From: Clostridiales bacterium
GTDB lineage: Bacteria; Bacillota; Clostridia; Christensenellales; Aristaeellaceae
Direction of reading: 5' to 3'
Length of the DNA: 18,618 nt
NCBI GenBank assembly: GCA_004556985.1
Contig: SFFC01000052.1
Span: 1 to 18,618 of the forward strand
Shown here: piece after piece, positions 8,153 through 14,754 of the stretch
Position numbering within the stretch: position 1 is the stretch's first letter
Layout: every line of letters starts with the position of its first letter
Made by a program: the position numbers and the translations under genes
Notes under the pieces: generated by a model
The model's database searches: none
Told to the model about the DNA's origin: nothing
What the model saw: only the letters and a program-made list of their open reading frames with translations

Positions 8153-9155
8153 TTCCCGCAGCGAAGCGCTCTGCGACGCGCTCCGCCCCGCGATGAGCGA
8201 GACGCTCGACGCCTCCATGAAGGAGACGCTGGTCAGCGTCCGCAATCTCGGCGTGACCTTCGGCCGCGGCCGCAGGGCGTTTCAGGCCGTGCGCGGCGTC
8301 AGCTTCGACATCCGGCGCGGTGAGACCTTCGGCGTCGTCGGCGAGAGCGGCTCCGGCAAGACGACCATCGGCCGCGCGATCATGCGCATCCAGCCCGTCT
8401 CCTCGGGCGAAATCCTCTACCTCGGCCAGCGCATCAGCGGCAGCATCCCGCGCGCGCTCGACCGGGAGATGACCCGCAAAATCCAGATGATTTTCCAGGA
8501 CCCGATGGCCTCGCTCAACGAGCGCGCCAAGGTCGAATACATCGTCGCCGAGGGCCTGTACAGCAAGGGCACGCGCGCCAGCAAGGAATACATCCACGAG
8601 GCCGTCTCCCGCGCGCTCGAGGATGTCGGCCTGCTGCCGGAGTTTTCCAGCCGCTTCCCGCATGAGTTCTCCGGCGGCCAGCGCCAACGCATCGGCATCG
8701 CCCGCGCACTGATCATGCAGCCGGAGTTCATCATCGCCGATGAGCCGATCTCTGCGCTGGATGTCTCCATCCGCGCGCAGGTGCTCAACCTGCTCTCCAA
8801 GCTCCAGAGGGAGCGCGGGCTGACCTATCTGTTCATCTCGCACGACCTTTCCGTCATGCGCTTCATCTGCGACCGCATCGCCGTCGTCCACCTGGGCAAG
8901 ATCGTCGAGCTGGCCGACACGGAGACGCTCTACCGCCATCCTCTGCATCCCTACACCCGCGCGCTGCTCTCCGCCGTGCCGATGCCCAATCCCGAGCTCG
9001 AGCGCAGCAAGAAGCTGCTCGTCTACGATCCGTCGGTGCACGATTATTCAAGCGAGCTGCCCGAGTTCGTGGAGATTGAGCCGGGCCATTCCGTCTACGG
9101 CAACCGGCCCGAGCTCGACGGCTACCGCGAGAAGCTCGCCCGGCTCCGGGATTGA
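8145..9155 (+). CDS. oppF: Peptide ABC transporter ATP-binding protein (OppF/DppF family)
   Basis: Second ATPase of the importer. 336 residues; the ATG at 8145 lies inside the oppD-like end, with GGGAGG upstream. The first ~27 residues precede the usual start (LVSVRNLGVTFG) and are an N-terminal extension. Walker A GESGSGKT (66-73), Q-loop IFQDPMASLN (116-125), signature SGGQRQR (176-182), Walker B FIIADE (195-200), switch His 233 (SHDLSV). As in its partner, the C-terminal region (about 283-328) lacks the cysteine motif and reads EIEPGHSVYGNRPELDGY instead. Last gene of the operon, 24 bp before a terminator. Confidence 0.95.
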   Translation: MTDSRSEALCDALRPAMSETLDASMKETLVSVRNLGVTFGRGRRAFQAVRGVSFDIRRGETFGVVGESGSGKTTIGRAIMRIQPVSSGEILYLGQRISGSIPRALDREMTRKIQMIFQDPMASLNERAKVEYIVAEGLYSKGTRASKEYIHEAVSRALEDVGLLPEFSSRFPHEFSGGQRQRIGIARALIMQPEFIIADEPISALDVSIRAQVLNLLSKLQRERGLTYLFISHDLSVMRFICDRIAVVHLGKIVELADTETLYRHPLHPYTRALLSAVPMPNPELERSKKLLVYDPSVHDYSSELPEFVEIEPGHSVYGNRPELDGYREKLARLRD

Positions 9156-9179
9156 TCCCGCCCAATCACAATGTCCAAC

Positions 9180-9212
9180 AAGGTCAGACATTTTCCGGTC
9201 TGACCTTCTTTC
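9180..9212 (+). terminator. Intrinsic terminator of the peptide transporter operon
   Basis: AAGGTCAGAC (9180-9189) and GTCTGACCTT (9198-9207) make a perfect 10-bp stem with an 8-nt loop, followed by CTTTC. It lies 24 bp after the last transporter gene. The minus-strand side has no T run, so it probably works for the plus strand only. Confidence 0.8.
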
Positions 9213-9214
9213 GT

Positions 9215-9306
9215 TATGGAAATCCATCCGCAAAGCTTCGGCCTCGGGCACAAAGCAGCGGAGCTTGCAAACCCTCGTCGAAGATGCCGCCGGCAGCATG
9301 CCGGTT
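9215..9306. repeat. Diverged single copy of the ~95-bp repeat (family of 14755-15002)
   Basis: Aligned without gaps to one unit of the tandem array at 14755-15002, 59 of the first 90 positions match by hand count, concentrated in three blocks: GCAA..GC..CGGCCTCGGGC, TCGTCG, and TGCC.CCGGCA.CATGCCGGTTT. The terminal hairpin is kept as CCGGCA - GCA - TGCCGG. It lies between the transporter terminator and the stop codon of spmB, in the same orientation as the array. Confidence 0.65.
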
Positions 9307-9804
9307 TTATGCAACCGCCGCCGCCGCGAGCACGCCCGCCGCATAGGCCGCCATCGCGACCGGCACGGCGTAGCGCCCGCGCCTGACGCCCGCCGCACCC
9401 AGATACAGCGCACCCGTGAAGAAGACCGTCTCGCTCGCCCCGCAGATCACGCAGACCATCCGACCGGCCCGGCTGTCCGCGCCGACGAGCGCCAGTGTCT
9501 CCCCGGCTGCCGCCAGCGCGGCGGAGGCCGACAGCGGGCGCAGCAGCACGACGCCGATGACCTCTGCCGGCAGCCCGAGGCGCGTGAGCAGCGGCGCAAG
9601 CGCGCGCGTGAGCACCTCCATCAGCCCGGTCTGCCGCCAGAGCGCCGTCACCGTCAGGATCGCCGCCAGATACGGCGCCATGCCCGCCAGCGTCAGGAGC
9701 CCCTCCTTCGCCCCGCGCACAAACGCCGTGTAGACATCGACATGCCTGCGCAGCGCCGCCAGCACGGCCCCGACGAGCAGCGCGGGCAGAATCAGCGAGG
9801 ACAT
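9307..9804 (-). CDS. spmB: Spore maturation protein B
   Basis: 165-residue integral membrane protein of the nucleoside-recognition (Gate) family. In Bacillus subtilis SpmA and SpmB are needed for normal core dehydration and heat resistance of spores. The B. subtilis protein is about 178 residues, so this is full length. ATG at 9804 has a purine-rich GGGGAGGGGGAG site 7 nt upstream and overlaps the spmA end by 13 bp (translational coupling). Visible: hydrophobic N-terminus, MAPYLAAILTVTALWRQTG (42-60), LRPLSASAALA (88-98) and the conserved GASETVFFTGALYLGAAGV (122-140). The frame is open further upstream (to 10293), but that part is the spmA shadow. Its TAA lies at the edge of the repeat copy. 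Confidence 0.93.
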   Translation of the reverse strand: MSSLILPALLVGAVLAALRRHVDVYTAFVRGAKEGLLTLAGMAPYLAAILTVTALWRQTGLMEVLTRALAPLLTRLGLPAEVIGVVLLRPLSASAALAAAGETLALVGADSRAGRMVCVICGASETVFFTGALYLGAAGVRRGRYAVPVAMAAYAAGVLAAAAVA

Positions 9805-10382
9805 GCGCGCGCTCCCCCTCCCCGCCCGGCAAGCAGTAAGCACAGCACGACGCCGGAGGCCGTCGACACCGATGTCGCCAGCAGCGTCGGCAGGACGATG
9901 TCCGCCGGATGCGCCGCGCCCGCCTGGGCGCGCAGCGCGATCATTGTCGTGGGCAGCAGCTGCACGCTTGACGTGTTGACGACCAGGAAGAGGATCATCG
10001 CGTCGCTTGCCCTCCCCTCCCCGTTTCCTGCCATCGTCTTCATCGCCGAGAGGCCCGCCGGCGTGGCCGCGCCGCCCATGCCCAGCATGTTCGCGGCGAA
10101 GTTCATGCAGATGTCGCCCAGCGCGCGCTCCTCCCCCGGCGCAAACGGAAACAGCCGCCGCAGCGGCCGCTCCATCGCCCCGGCCAGCGCCTGCGCCGCG
10201 CCGCTCTCGCGCAGCACCTCCAGCAGCCCGCCGAAGAACGCATACGCCCCCGCCAGCGAGAGGCAGAGCGTCACCGCCTCTCCCGCGCCGCAAAGCAGCG
10301 CCTGCTGCGCCGCTTCCGCCTGCCCCGTCGCCGCAGCGCAGAGCAGCCCGATGAGCAGCATGCCGCAGAAGACCGCGTTCAT
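9792..10382 (-). CDS. spmA: Spore maturation protein A
   Basis: 196-residue membrane protein of the nucleoside-recognition family, the same length as B. subtilis SpmA, acting with SpmB in spore core dehydration. I use the ATG at 10382 (MNAVFCGMLLIGLL); the frame is open to 10475 but the extra part would be encoded by the terminator hairpin at 10417-10470. The ribosome site is weak (GGGGTG). Features: N-terminal hydrophobic span, GEAVTLCLSLAGAYAFFGGL (~33-52), the family core NFAANMLGMGGAATPAG (~94-110) and NTSSVQLLPTT (~135-145), then a final hydrophobic span. No clear promoter fits in the 34 bp between the terminator and the ATG, so expression may depend on read-through or a promoter within the terminator region. 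In sporulation genes such promoters are often sigma-E, not sigma-A. Confidence 0.93.
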   Translation of the reverse strand: MNAVFCGMLLIGLLCAAATGQAEAAQQALLCGAGEAVTLCLSLAGAYAFFGGLLEVLRESGAAQALAGAMERPLRRLFPFAPGEERALGDICMNFAANMLGMGGAATPAGLSAMKTMAGNGEGRASDAMILFLVVNTSSVQLLPTTMIALRAQAGAAHPADIVLPTLLATSVSTASGVVLCLLLAGRGGGARACPR

Positions 10383-10416
10383 CCCATCACCCCGGCCAGC
10401 GTATGCGTCCGGGCGC

Positions 10417-10470
10417 AAAAAAAGAAGGCCCGCCCGCAGCGGGGCTTCCGCCCACTGCCGGGTCGCCTTC
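10417..10470 (-). terminator. Intrinsic terminator after the histidine kinase
   Basis: On the minus strand GAAGGC (complement of 10465-10470) pairs with GCCTTC (complement of 10424-10429), enclosing a second G+C-rich stem (CCGGCAG with CTGCGGG), and is followed by seven T residues (complement of 10417-10423). It lies 39 bp after the kinase stop codon and separates it from spmA. Confidence 0.8.
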
Positions 10471-10508
10471 TCCATCGGGCAGCCTGCGCCGTCGGGCGCG
10501 CATCTTTT

Positions 10509-11813
10509 TCATGCCGTTTCCGCCTCAAGCGGCAGCAGGATGTGCGCCGTCACGCCGCCCGCCTCGTTTTCCGTATAGGACAGGCCGTATTCCCGCCCGC
10601 AGAGCAGCTTGATCCGCTTTTGCACATTCAGAATGCCGATGCTGTTGCCGCTGAGCCTGGCAGGCTGCTTGGCATACGTCATCAGCAGCTGGTCGATGGC
10701 AGCTTTCTTGCCCTCCGCAAAGCCGCTGCCGGTGTCGCTGACCTGGATTTCCAAGCGGTTCTCCGGCGTTCTTCGGGCCGAGATGCGCACCTCGCCCCGA
10801 TAGCCCCTGTTTTTGAGGCCATGCAGCAGGCTGTTCTCCACGATGGGCTGCAAAATGAAGTTCGGCACCAGCGCGCCGCCCAGATCGGGGTCAACGTCAT
10901 ACTCGCACTGCAGCTCCGGATAGCGGTAGCACATCAGCTCCATGTAGGCCTCCAGCAGCTCCATCTCATCGTCCAGCGTGACCAGGGAGCGGTCCACCTT
11001 GACGCTCAGCCGGAAGAAATCCACCAGCCGCATGAGCAGGTCGGCCACCTTCTTGTCGCCGTTCAGCTGGGCCTGGATGCGGATGGTGTCGAGCGTGTTG
11101 TACAGAAAATGGGGGTTCACCTGGCTCTTCAGGTACAGCATGGACATCTTCTGCTCCGTCAGCTCAGCGCGAAGGATGTCGGGGTTTTCCAGCGTCAGAT
11201 AGAACGACAGCGTCATCAGCGTGATGCCCATGCCGCTGATGAGCCAGGTATGGTTCAGTCCCTGCAGGGCGCAAACCGTCACCTCGATAAGCAGTGCCGA
11301 GCCGATGGCACGCTTCTTTTTCTGGTCGATCTGCCGCCAGTTGACGGCCAGAAGCCCGGCGCACAGCAGCAGATAAAAGGCGACGCCGCAGTAGGGCACG
11401 AGCATGTACGGTCCGGAGGAATAGTTGCCCTCCGCGGTCACCGTATAGGAGATCGGCAGCAGAAAATTGCCCAGCTCCGCCAACGCCAGAAACACCTTGG
11501 CCGGCCCGTCCAGTCGCCGGGGCTTGCCCGTCTCCTCCTCCACCAGAATGGCGATGTACTGATAAAAAAGAAAGATCACCAGCACCATGCTGCCCAGAAA
11601 CAGCCGGTGAACGGCGTCGTTGAGCAGCTGCGGCACGGCATGAAGGTGATTCACCGTGTAGACAGTGATGCCGTCCAGCAGAAGATGCACAAGCACAGTG
11701 ACCAGCAGCACGGCAAAGGTTCTGTGCAGCGTCGTGCGCTCCTTGTCGGCCGAAAAATACATATACGCCACAAAGGCCAGCACCAGAAACAGCGCGATTT
11801 CCATCCGCAGCAT
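10509..11813 (-). CDS. Sensor histidine kinase, LytS/YesM type (HisKA_7TM-like N-terminus), orphan
   Basis: Membrane histidine kinase of 434 residues. The N-terminal half has about six or seven spans (between ~residues 2 and 208) and no extracellular ligand domain, so the membrane domain itself is the probable sensor. The kinase half is of the His_kinase (PF06580) type: LKSQVNPHFLYNTLDTIR with the phospho-acceptor His at about 235, followed by an HATPase domain with N-box PIVENSLLHGLKNRG (~323-337), G1 DTGSG (~360-364) and the SIGILNVQKRI lid region (~391-401). All key residues are present. Start: ATG at 11813, six bases after a GGGGGG site; the ATG at 11819 touches that site and is less likely. 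Kinases of this type usually pair with a LytTR or AraC-type regulator, but none is next to it here. Confidence 0.9.
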   Translation of the reverse strand: MLRMEIALFLVLAFVAYMYFSADKERTTLHRTFAVLLVTVLVHLLLDGITVYTVNHLHAVPQLLNDAVHRLFLGSMVLVIFLFYQYIAILVEEETGKPRRLDGPAKVFLALAELGNFLLPISYTVTAEGNYSSGPYMLVPYCGVAFYLLLCAGLLAVNWRQIDQKKKRAIGSALLIEVTVCALQGLNHTWLISGMGITLMTLSFYLTLENPDILRAELTEQKMSMLYLKSQVNPHFLYNTLDTIRIQAQLNGDKKVADLLMRLVDFFRLSVKVDRSLVTLDDEMELLEAYMELMCYRYPELQCEYDVDPDLGGALVPNFILQPIVENSLLHGLKNRGYRGEVRISARRTPENRLEIQVSDTGSGFAEGKKAAIDQLLMTYAKQPARLSGNSIGILNVQKRIKLLCGREYGLSYTENEAGGVTAHILLPLEAETA

Positions 11814-11833
11814 GGTCATCCCCCCTGATCCCT

Positions 11834-11864
11834 ATTGTAATGCCTCCGCCCTGTTCTGAACAGG
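11834..11864 (-). promoter_or_regulatory. Likely promoter with palindromic operator for the histidine kinase
   Basis: A perfect palindrome CCTGTTC-T-GAACAGG (11850-11864) lies just upstream of a -10-like TACAAT (complement of 11834-11839). At 17-bp spacing the -35 position falls inside the palindrome and matches consensus poorly (TGTTCA), as expected for a promoter that needs an activator or is blocked by a bound repressor. The leader to the ATG at 11813 would be about 14 nt. The regulator is unknown. Confidence 0.5.
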
Positions 11865-11929
11865 TGGAAATTGAAAAGAGATCGTCCGTTTTTCCGGAGC
11901 CTTGTTCCTGCCCTCACGCCGTCTTTCCC

Positions 11930-12211
11930 TCATGCCTCGTCATCGGCTTCGCCGCGGTTTTCCCGCCTGATGCAGGTGCCGATGGCCAGCCCGATCAGCA
12001 TGCCCAGCGCGAGCCCCATGCCGCTGTTGTTGGCAAAGCAGATCTCGAAGCCAACCCCCAGCACGATGCCCAGGCTCATCCCCTCGGCGCCGCAATCGGC
12101 AGCCTGCTTTTCCCTCTTTTTCAGCTCGGCCCTGATGGTGAACAGCACGGCATACAGCAGCCCGATCGTGATCCACGGCAGCGCCGCGCGAAGAAAATCC
12201 AATACCGCGTT
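11930..12211 (-). CDS. Small glycine-rich membrane protein, function unknown
   Basis: 93 residues. ATG at 12211 has AGGAAGGGAG 4 nt upstream; the frame is open to 12268 but that part overlaps the previous gene. A first span (FLRAALPWITIGLLYAVLFTI, ~7-27) is followed by a charged turn (RAELKKREKQ) and a glycine-rich hydrophobic segment with repeated GhxLG spacing (GMSLGIVLGVGFEI, then GMGLALGMLIGLAIGTCI, ~45-80), ending in a charged tail. This resembles small glycine-zipper membrane proteins of Clostridia without known function. It lies 19 bp after the flavodoxin-like gene and is probably co-transcribed with it. It could be a helix-packing partner of a membrane protein, but that is a guess. 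Confidence 0.75.
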   Translation of the reverse strand, partial: NAVLDFLRAALPWITIGLLYAVLFTIRAELKKREKQAADCGAEGMSLGIVLGVGFEICFANNSGMGLALGMLIGLAIGTCIRRENRGEADDEA

Positions 12212-12230
12212 CATACGTCTCCCTTCCTGA

Positions 12231-12731
12231 TCAGCAGCGCTCAAAGCTGCCCGTCCGGCATCGCACATTGACGCAGGACCTGTGCGTCACACCCAGCAGC
12301 CGGTCCATCTCCGCCGCGACGGAGGCATAGCGCCCCCTGGTGTGGTGGACCAGCACATAATCAACCTCCCGAATTTTCCCGGCGGCCTGCCGGCAGAATT
12401 CCCGCACGGGGGAAGCCAAAGAAAATACCCAGATCGGGGTGCAGAGGGTCACATGGTCATAGGCGGACAAATCCGGTGTGACCGGCATGATCGGCATCGG
12501 CCAGCGGTGCATGGCAAACCGCCCGCACCACCAGAAGCCCGCTGTGCCCCCGGTTCGCTCGGCGGCCTTGATTTCATAGATCTGCGCCCCGGTGCGGTTT
12601 GCCGCTTCATAGGCCTGCTTTTTCACATATCCCATCCGAGAGAAGAAGAACAGCAGCCAGCGTCCGGCAAGCTGCGCCCTTGTGCGCTTTGTCCTGTGAG
12701 CTCGTCCAGCAGTTCGTTTCATGAATTTCAT
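12231..12731 (-). CDS. Flavodoxin-like domain protein
   Basis: 166 residues, resembling the flavodoxin fold. The first strand and phosphate-loop position read LLFFFSRMGYVKKQA (26-40), then IYEIKAAERT (51-60), a conserved aromatic WWCGRFAMHRW (67-77), the strand-loop HVTLCTPIWVFSLASPVREF (93-112) where flavodoxins contact the flavin, and VDYVLVHHTRGRY (123-135). The phosphate loop lacks the usual T/S-x-T-G-N-T form, so FMN binding is plausible but not certain. A basic 24-residue N-terminal extension precedes the fold. The start at 12731 has GGAG 12-13 nt upstream and AGAGG directly adjacent; the ATG at 12722, with AGAGG nine bases upstream, is an equally good start. Likely redox role, partner unknown. 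Confidence 0.72.
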   Translation of the reverse strand: MKFMKRTAGRAHRTKRTRAQLAGRWLLFFFSRMGYVKKQAYEAANRTGAQIYEIKAAERTGGTAGFWWCGRFAMHRWPMPIMPVTPDLSAYDHVTLCTPIWVFSLASPVREFCRQAAGKIREVDYVLVHHTRGRYASVAAEMDRLLGVTHRSCVNVRCRTGSFERC

Positions 12732-13047
12732 CCTCTTCGTTCTCTCCTTGCAAAAGGTTGCCCTTTACGGTCAGCCTCCGGGAACGGCGCCCGCAGCATG
12801 CGCTCCCGCAGCGGCTTTCGCCTCGTCATGTCGGCTGTCTTCCTGCGGCGCTTGGGGGCTTTGTTCCCGTCCGCCTCTGTATTGTACAGGAATCATTCCG
12901 CTGTATATAGGGGACTTTTGCATCTGTATGTGTCCATTTTATAGGCGTTTACACAGGAGTCCCCCGGGAAGGGCCTTCCGGGTCAGTCGGGATACCGTTG
13001 CGGCGCATAGCAGCGGCCTGAAGACCGAGGTGCTGCTCCGATTCATC
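12732..13047. other. Intergenic stretch with a dyad; no convincing gene
   Basis: About 316 bp between the flavodoxin-like gene and the MATE terminator. Open frames on both strands have no ribosome binding site, no family motif and odd composition. The part at 12880-12960 is A+T-rich compared with its surroundings and should hold the minus-strand promoter, but I could not find a well-spaced -35/-10 pair. It contains a dyad TACAGGAAT-C-ATTCC(G)CTGTA at 12885-12905, interrupted by one base, and a second imperfect G+C-rich palindrome at 12962-12982. Confidence 0.45.
12885..12905. promoter_or_regulatory. Operator-like dyad upstream of the flavodoxin-like operon
   Basis: Arms TACAGGAAT (12885-12893) and ATTCC-G-CTGTA (12895-12905) around a central C, symmetrical except for one extra G at 12900. 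It sits ~155 bp upstream of the flavodoxin-like start in the A+T-rich part of the gap. The sequence matches no operator I recognise. Confidence 0.3.
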
Positions 13048-13097
13048 AAAAAGCCGCGGTTCCCGGCCAGGAGATGGTCGGGAACCGCGACTTTTTC
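13048..13097. terminator. Bidirectional intrinsic terminator after the MATE gene
   Basis: GCGGTTCCCG (13056-13065) and CGGGAACCGC (13079-13088) form a perfect 10-bp stem, extended by one more pair and, after one mismatch, by AAAAAG/CTTTTT. It has five A on the left and five T on the right, so it can terminate in both directions. It lies 46 bp after the MATE stop codon on the minus strand. Confidence 0.85.
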
Positions 13098-13142
13098 TGT
13101 ATCGGGGGATGTCCGGGCGCCTGCAGCAAAGCAAAACCGGGC

Positions 13143-14558
13143 CTACACCTTCTTCACGGCGAGCATTTTGTAGGTCTGCGCGATGACCACGGCGGCGATG
13201 ACGAACGTCAGGAGATCGGAGACCGGCATCGAGTAGAGCACGCCGTCAAGGCCGAAGAAGCGCGGCAGCAGCAGCGCGAAGCCCACGCCGAAGACGACCT
13301 CACGGATCATCGAGATGATCGTCGAAGCCAGTGCGCGGCCGACGGACTGCAGATAAATGAACGTGCCCTTGTTGACGGTGGCCAGCGGCATCATGCACAG
13401 GTAGATGCGGAAGGACTTGACCGCGAACTGCGTGTAGTAGATGCTCTCGTTCGCCGCGCCGAAGAGCGCGATGAGCTGCCCCGGCATCAGCTCGACAATC
13501 ATCAGCGCCACGACGCCGACGGCCGCCTCACAGGCCAGCAGGCGCGTGAAGAGCGCGCGCACGCGATCCTTCCGGTTCGCGCCGACGTTGTAGCCGACGA
13601 CCGGGATGCAGCCAGCCGCCAGGCCGACGGCGATGGAGATGACGATCTGGAAGAACTTCATGACGATGCCGACCACGGCCATCGGGATCTGGGCGTATTC
13701 CGCCTGGCTGAAGATGGTGTCCAGCGCGCCGTAGGTGCGGATCATGTTGTTGATGGCCGCCATCGCGGCCACCAGGGAGATCTGGGAGAGGAAGCTCGTC
13801 ATGCCCAGCGCGAGATAGCGCCTGGCCAGCTTGAGATGCGGCGCAAAGCTCGCGCACTCCAGCTTCACGGCCTTCATGTGGCACAGATACCAGATCGCCA
13901 GCACAGCCGTGAGCACCTGCCCCAGCACTGTCGCCACGGCCGCGCCCATCATGCCCCACTTGAACACGAAGATGAAGATCGGATCGAGCACGATGTTCAC
14001 CGCCGCGCCCGCCAGCGTGGAGGCCATCGCGAAGCGCGGGCTGCCGTCCGAGCGAATGATCGGGTTCATCGCCTGGCCGAACATGTAGAATGGAATGCCC
14101 ACCGTGATAAAGAAGAAATACTCCTTGGAATGGTGGAAGGTCTCCTCGTTGACGCGGCCGCCGAACGCCGTCACGATCTGATCTGAGAAGAGCAGATAGA
14201 CCGCCGTCACGATGAGGCTCGCCGCGATGCTGAGCACCACGGCGCTGCCGATGCTCCTGTGCGCGTCCTGCTTTCTGCCCGCGCCCAGGCTGATGGAGAC
14301 GAACGCGCAGCAGCCGTCGCCGATCATCACGGCCAGCGCCAGCGCCACGACCGTCAGCGGGAAGACGACCGTATTGGCTGCGTTGCCGTAGGAGCCCAGA
14401 TACGACGCGTTGGAAATGAACAGCTGATCGACGATGTTGTACAGCGCGGCGACCAGCAGCGAGATGATGCAGGGCAGCGAGTAGCGCATCATCAGCTTGC
14501 CGACGGGCAGCGTCTCCAGCTCGCGCTGGGCGCTGTGGCCCTCTTTGTTTTGTACCAT
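13143..14558 (-). CDS. MATE family efflux transporter (MepA-like)
   Basis: Multidrug and toxic compound extrusion transporter, which exports cationic drugs or metabolites by sodium or proton antiport. 471 residues with about twelve membrane spans in two six-span halves. The ATG has GGAGG 6 nt upstream. Family features include LPVGKLMMRYSLPCIISLLV (17-36) and YNIVDQLFIS (~40-49) in the first half, GQAMNPIIRSDGSPRFAM (~159-176) between the spans, and a second-half repeat with VGYNVGANRKDRV (~325-337). No signal peptide or truncation. Substrate cannot be predicted. It is a single-gene transcript: its own consensus promoter (14669-14697), a leader with a terminator-like hairpin (14581-14631), and a terminator after the gene. 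Confidence 0.95.
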   Translation of the reverse strand: MVQNKEGHSAQRELETLPVGKLMMRYSLPCIISLLVAALYNIVDQLFISNASYLGSYGNAANTVVFPLTVVALALAVMIGDGCCAFVSISLGAGRKQDAHRSIGSAVVLSIAASLIVTAVYLLFSDQIVTAFGGRVNEETFHHSKEYFFFITVGIPFYMFGQAMNPIIRSDGSPRFAMASTLAGAAVNIVLDPIFIFVFKWGMMGAAVATVLGQVLTAVLAIWYLCHMKAVKLECASFAPHLKLARRYLALGMTSFLSQISLVAAMAAINNMIRTYGALDTIFSQAEYAQIPMAVVGIVMKFFQIVISIAVGLAAGCIPVVGYNVGANRKDRVRALFTRLLACEAAVGVVALMIVELMPGQLIALFGAANESIYYTQFAVKSFRIYLCMMPLATVNKGTFIYLQSVGRALASTIISMIREVVFGVGFALLLPRFFGLDGVLYSMPVSDLLTFVIAAVVIAQTYKMLAVKKV

Positions 14559-14580
14559 TCTGATCCTCCTTCAAGCATCC

Positions 14581-14631
14581 AAAAAAGCGCGCTGCCCCAA
14601 GCCGGATTTACGCCCAAGGCAACACGCTTTT
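14581..14631 (-). promoter_or_regulatory. Terminator-like hairpin in the MATE leader (probable attenuator)
   Basis: On the minus strand AAAAGCGTGTTGCC (complement of 14618-14631) can pair with GGCAGCGCGCTTTT (complement of 14583-14596) across all 14 positions, two of them G-U wobbles in RNA. The stem runs into a tract of six T (complement of 14581-14586). It lies inside the ~104-nt leader, ending about 10 nt before the GGAGG of the MATE gene, where an unconditional terminator would silence the gene. A smaller upstream hairpin (GGGC-GCAGA-GCCC, around 14643-14658) could be part of the switch. I do not recognise a known riboswitch class. Confidence 0.55.
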
Positions 14632-14668
14632 GAATTGATTGTTCGGGGCTCTGCGCCCAACAGGAATG

Positions 14669-14697
14669 ATTATAAGAAAGAAACCGAATGCTGTCAA
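14669..14697 (-). promoter_or_regulatory. Consensus sigma-A promoter of the MATE gene
   Basis: On the minus strand a perfect TTGACA (complement of 14692-14697) and perfect TATAAT (complement of 14669-14674) are spaced exactly 17 bp. The start would be near 14662. A full-consensus promoter for a drug exporter suggests control lies downstream of initiation, which fits the leader hairpin. Confidence 0.88.
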
Positions 14698-14754
14698 AAG
14701 CAAAAGTGAATCAATCGAGACGAATCCCTTTGTGAGCTTTCGCCTTTTTCGCCT

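Noticed and set aside
10383..10475. Upstream start that would extend SpmA by 31 residues
   Set aside because: The extra codons lie in the histidine-kinase terminator hairpin, and the shorter protein has the family length.
12949..13134. 61-residue minus-strand open frame in the intergenic stretch
   Set aside because: It runs through the MATE terminator hairpin and has no ribosome site or motif.
14608..14625. Five-codon leader peptide in the MATE attenuator
   Set aside because: No Shine-Dalgarno site, and no repeated regulatory codons; kept only as a remark in the attenuator finding.
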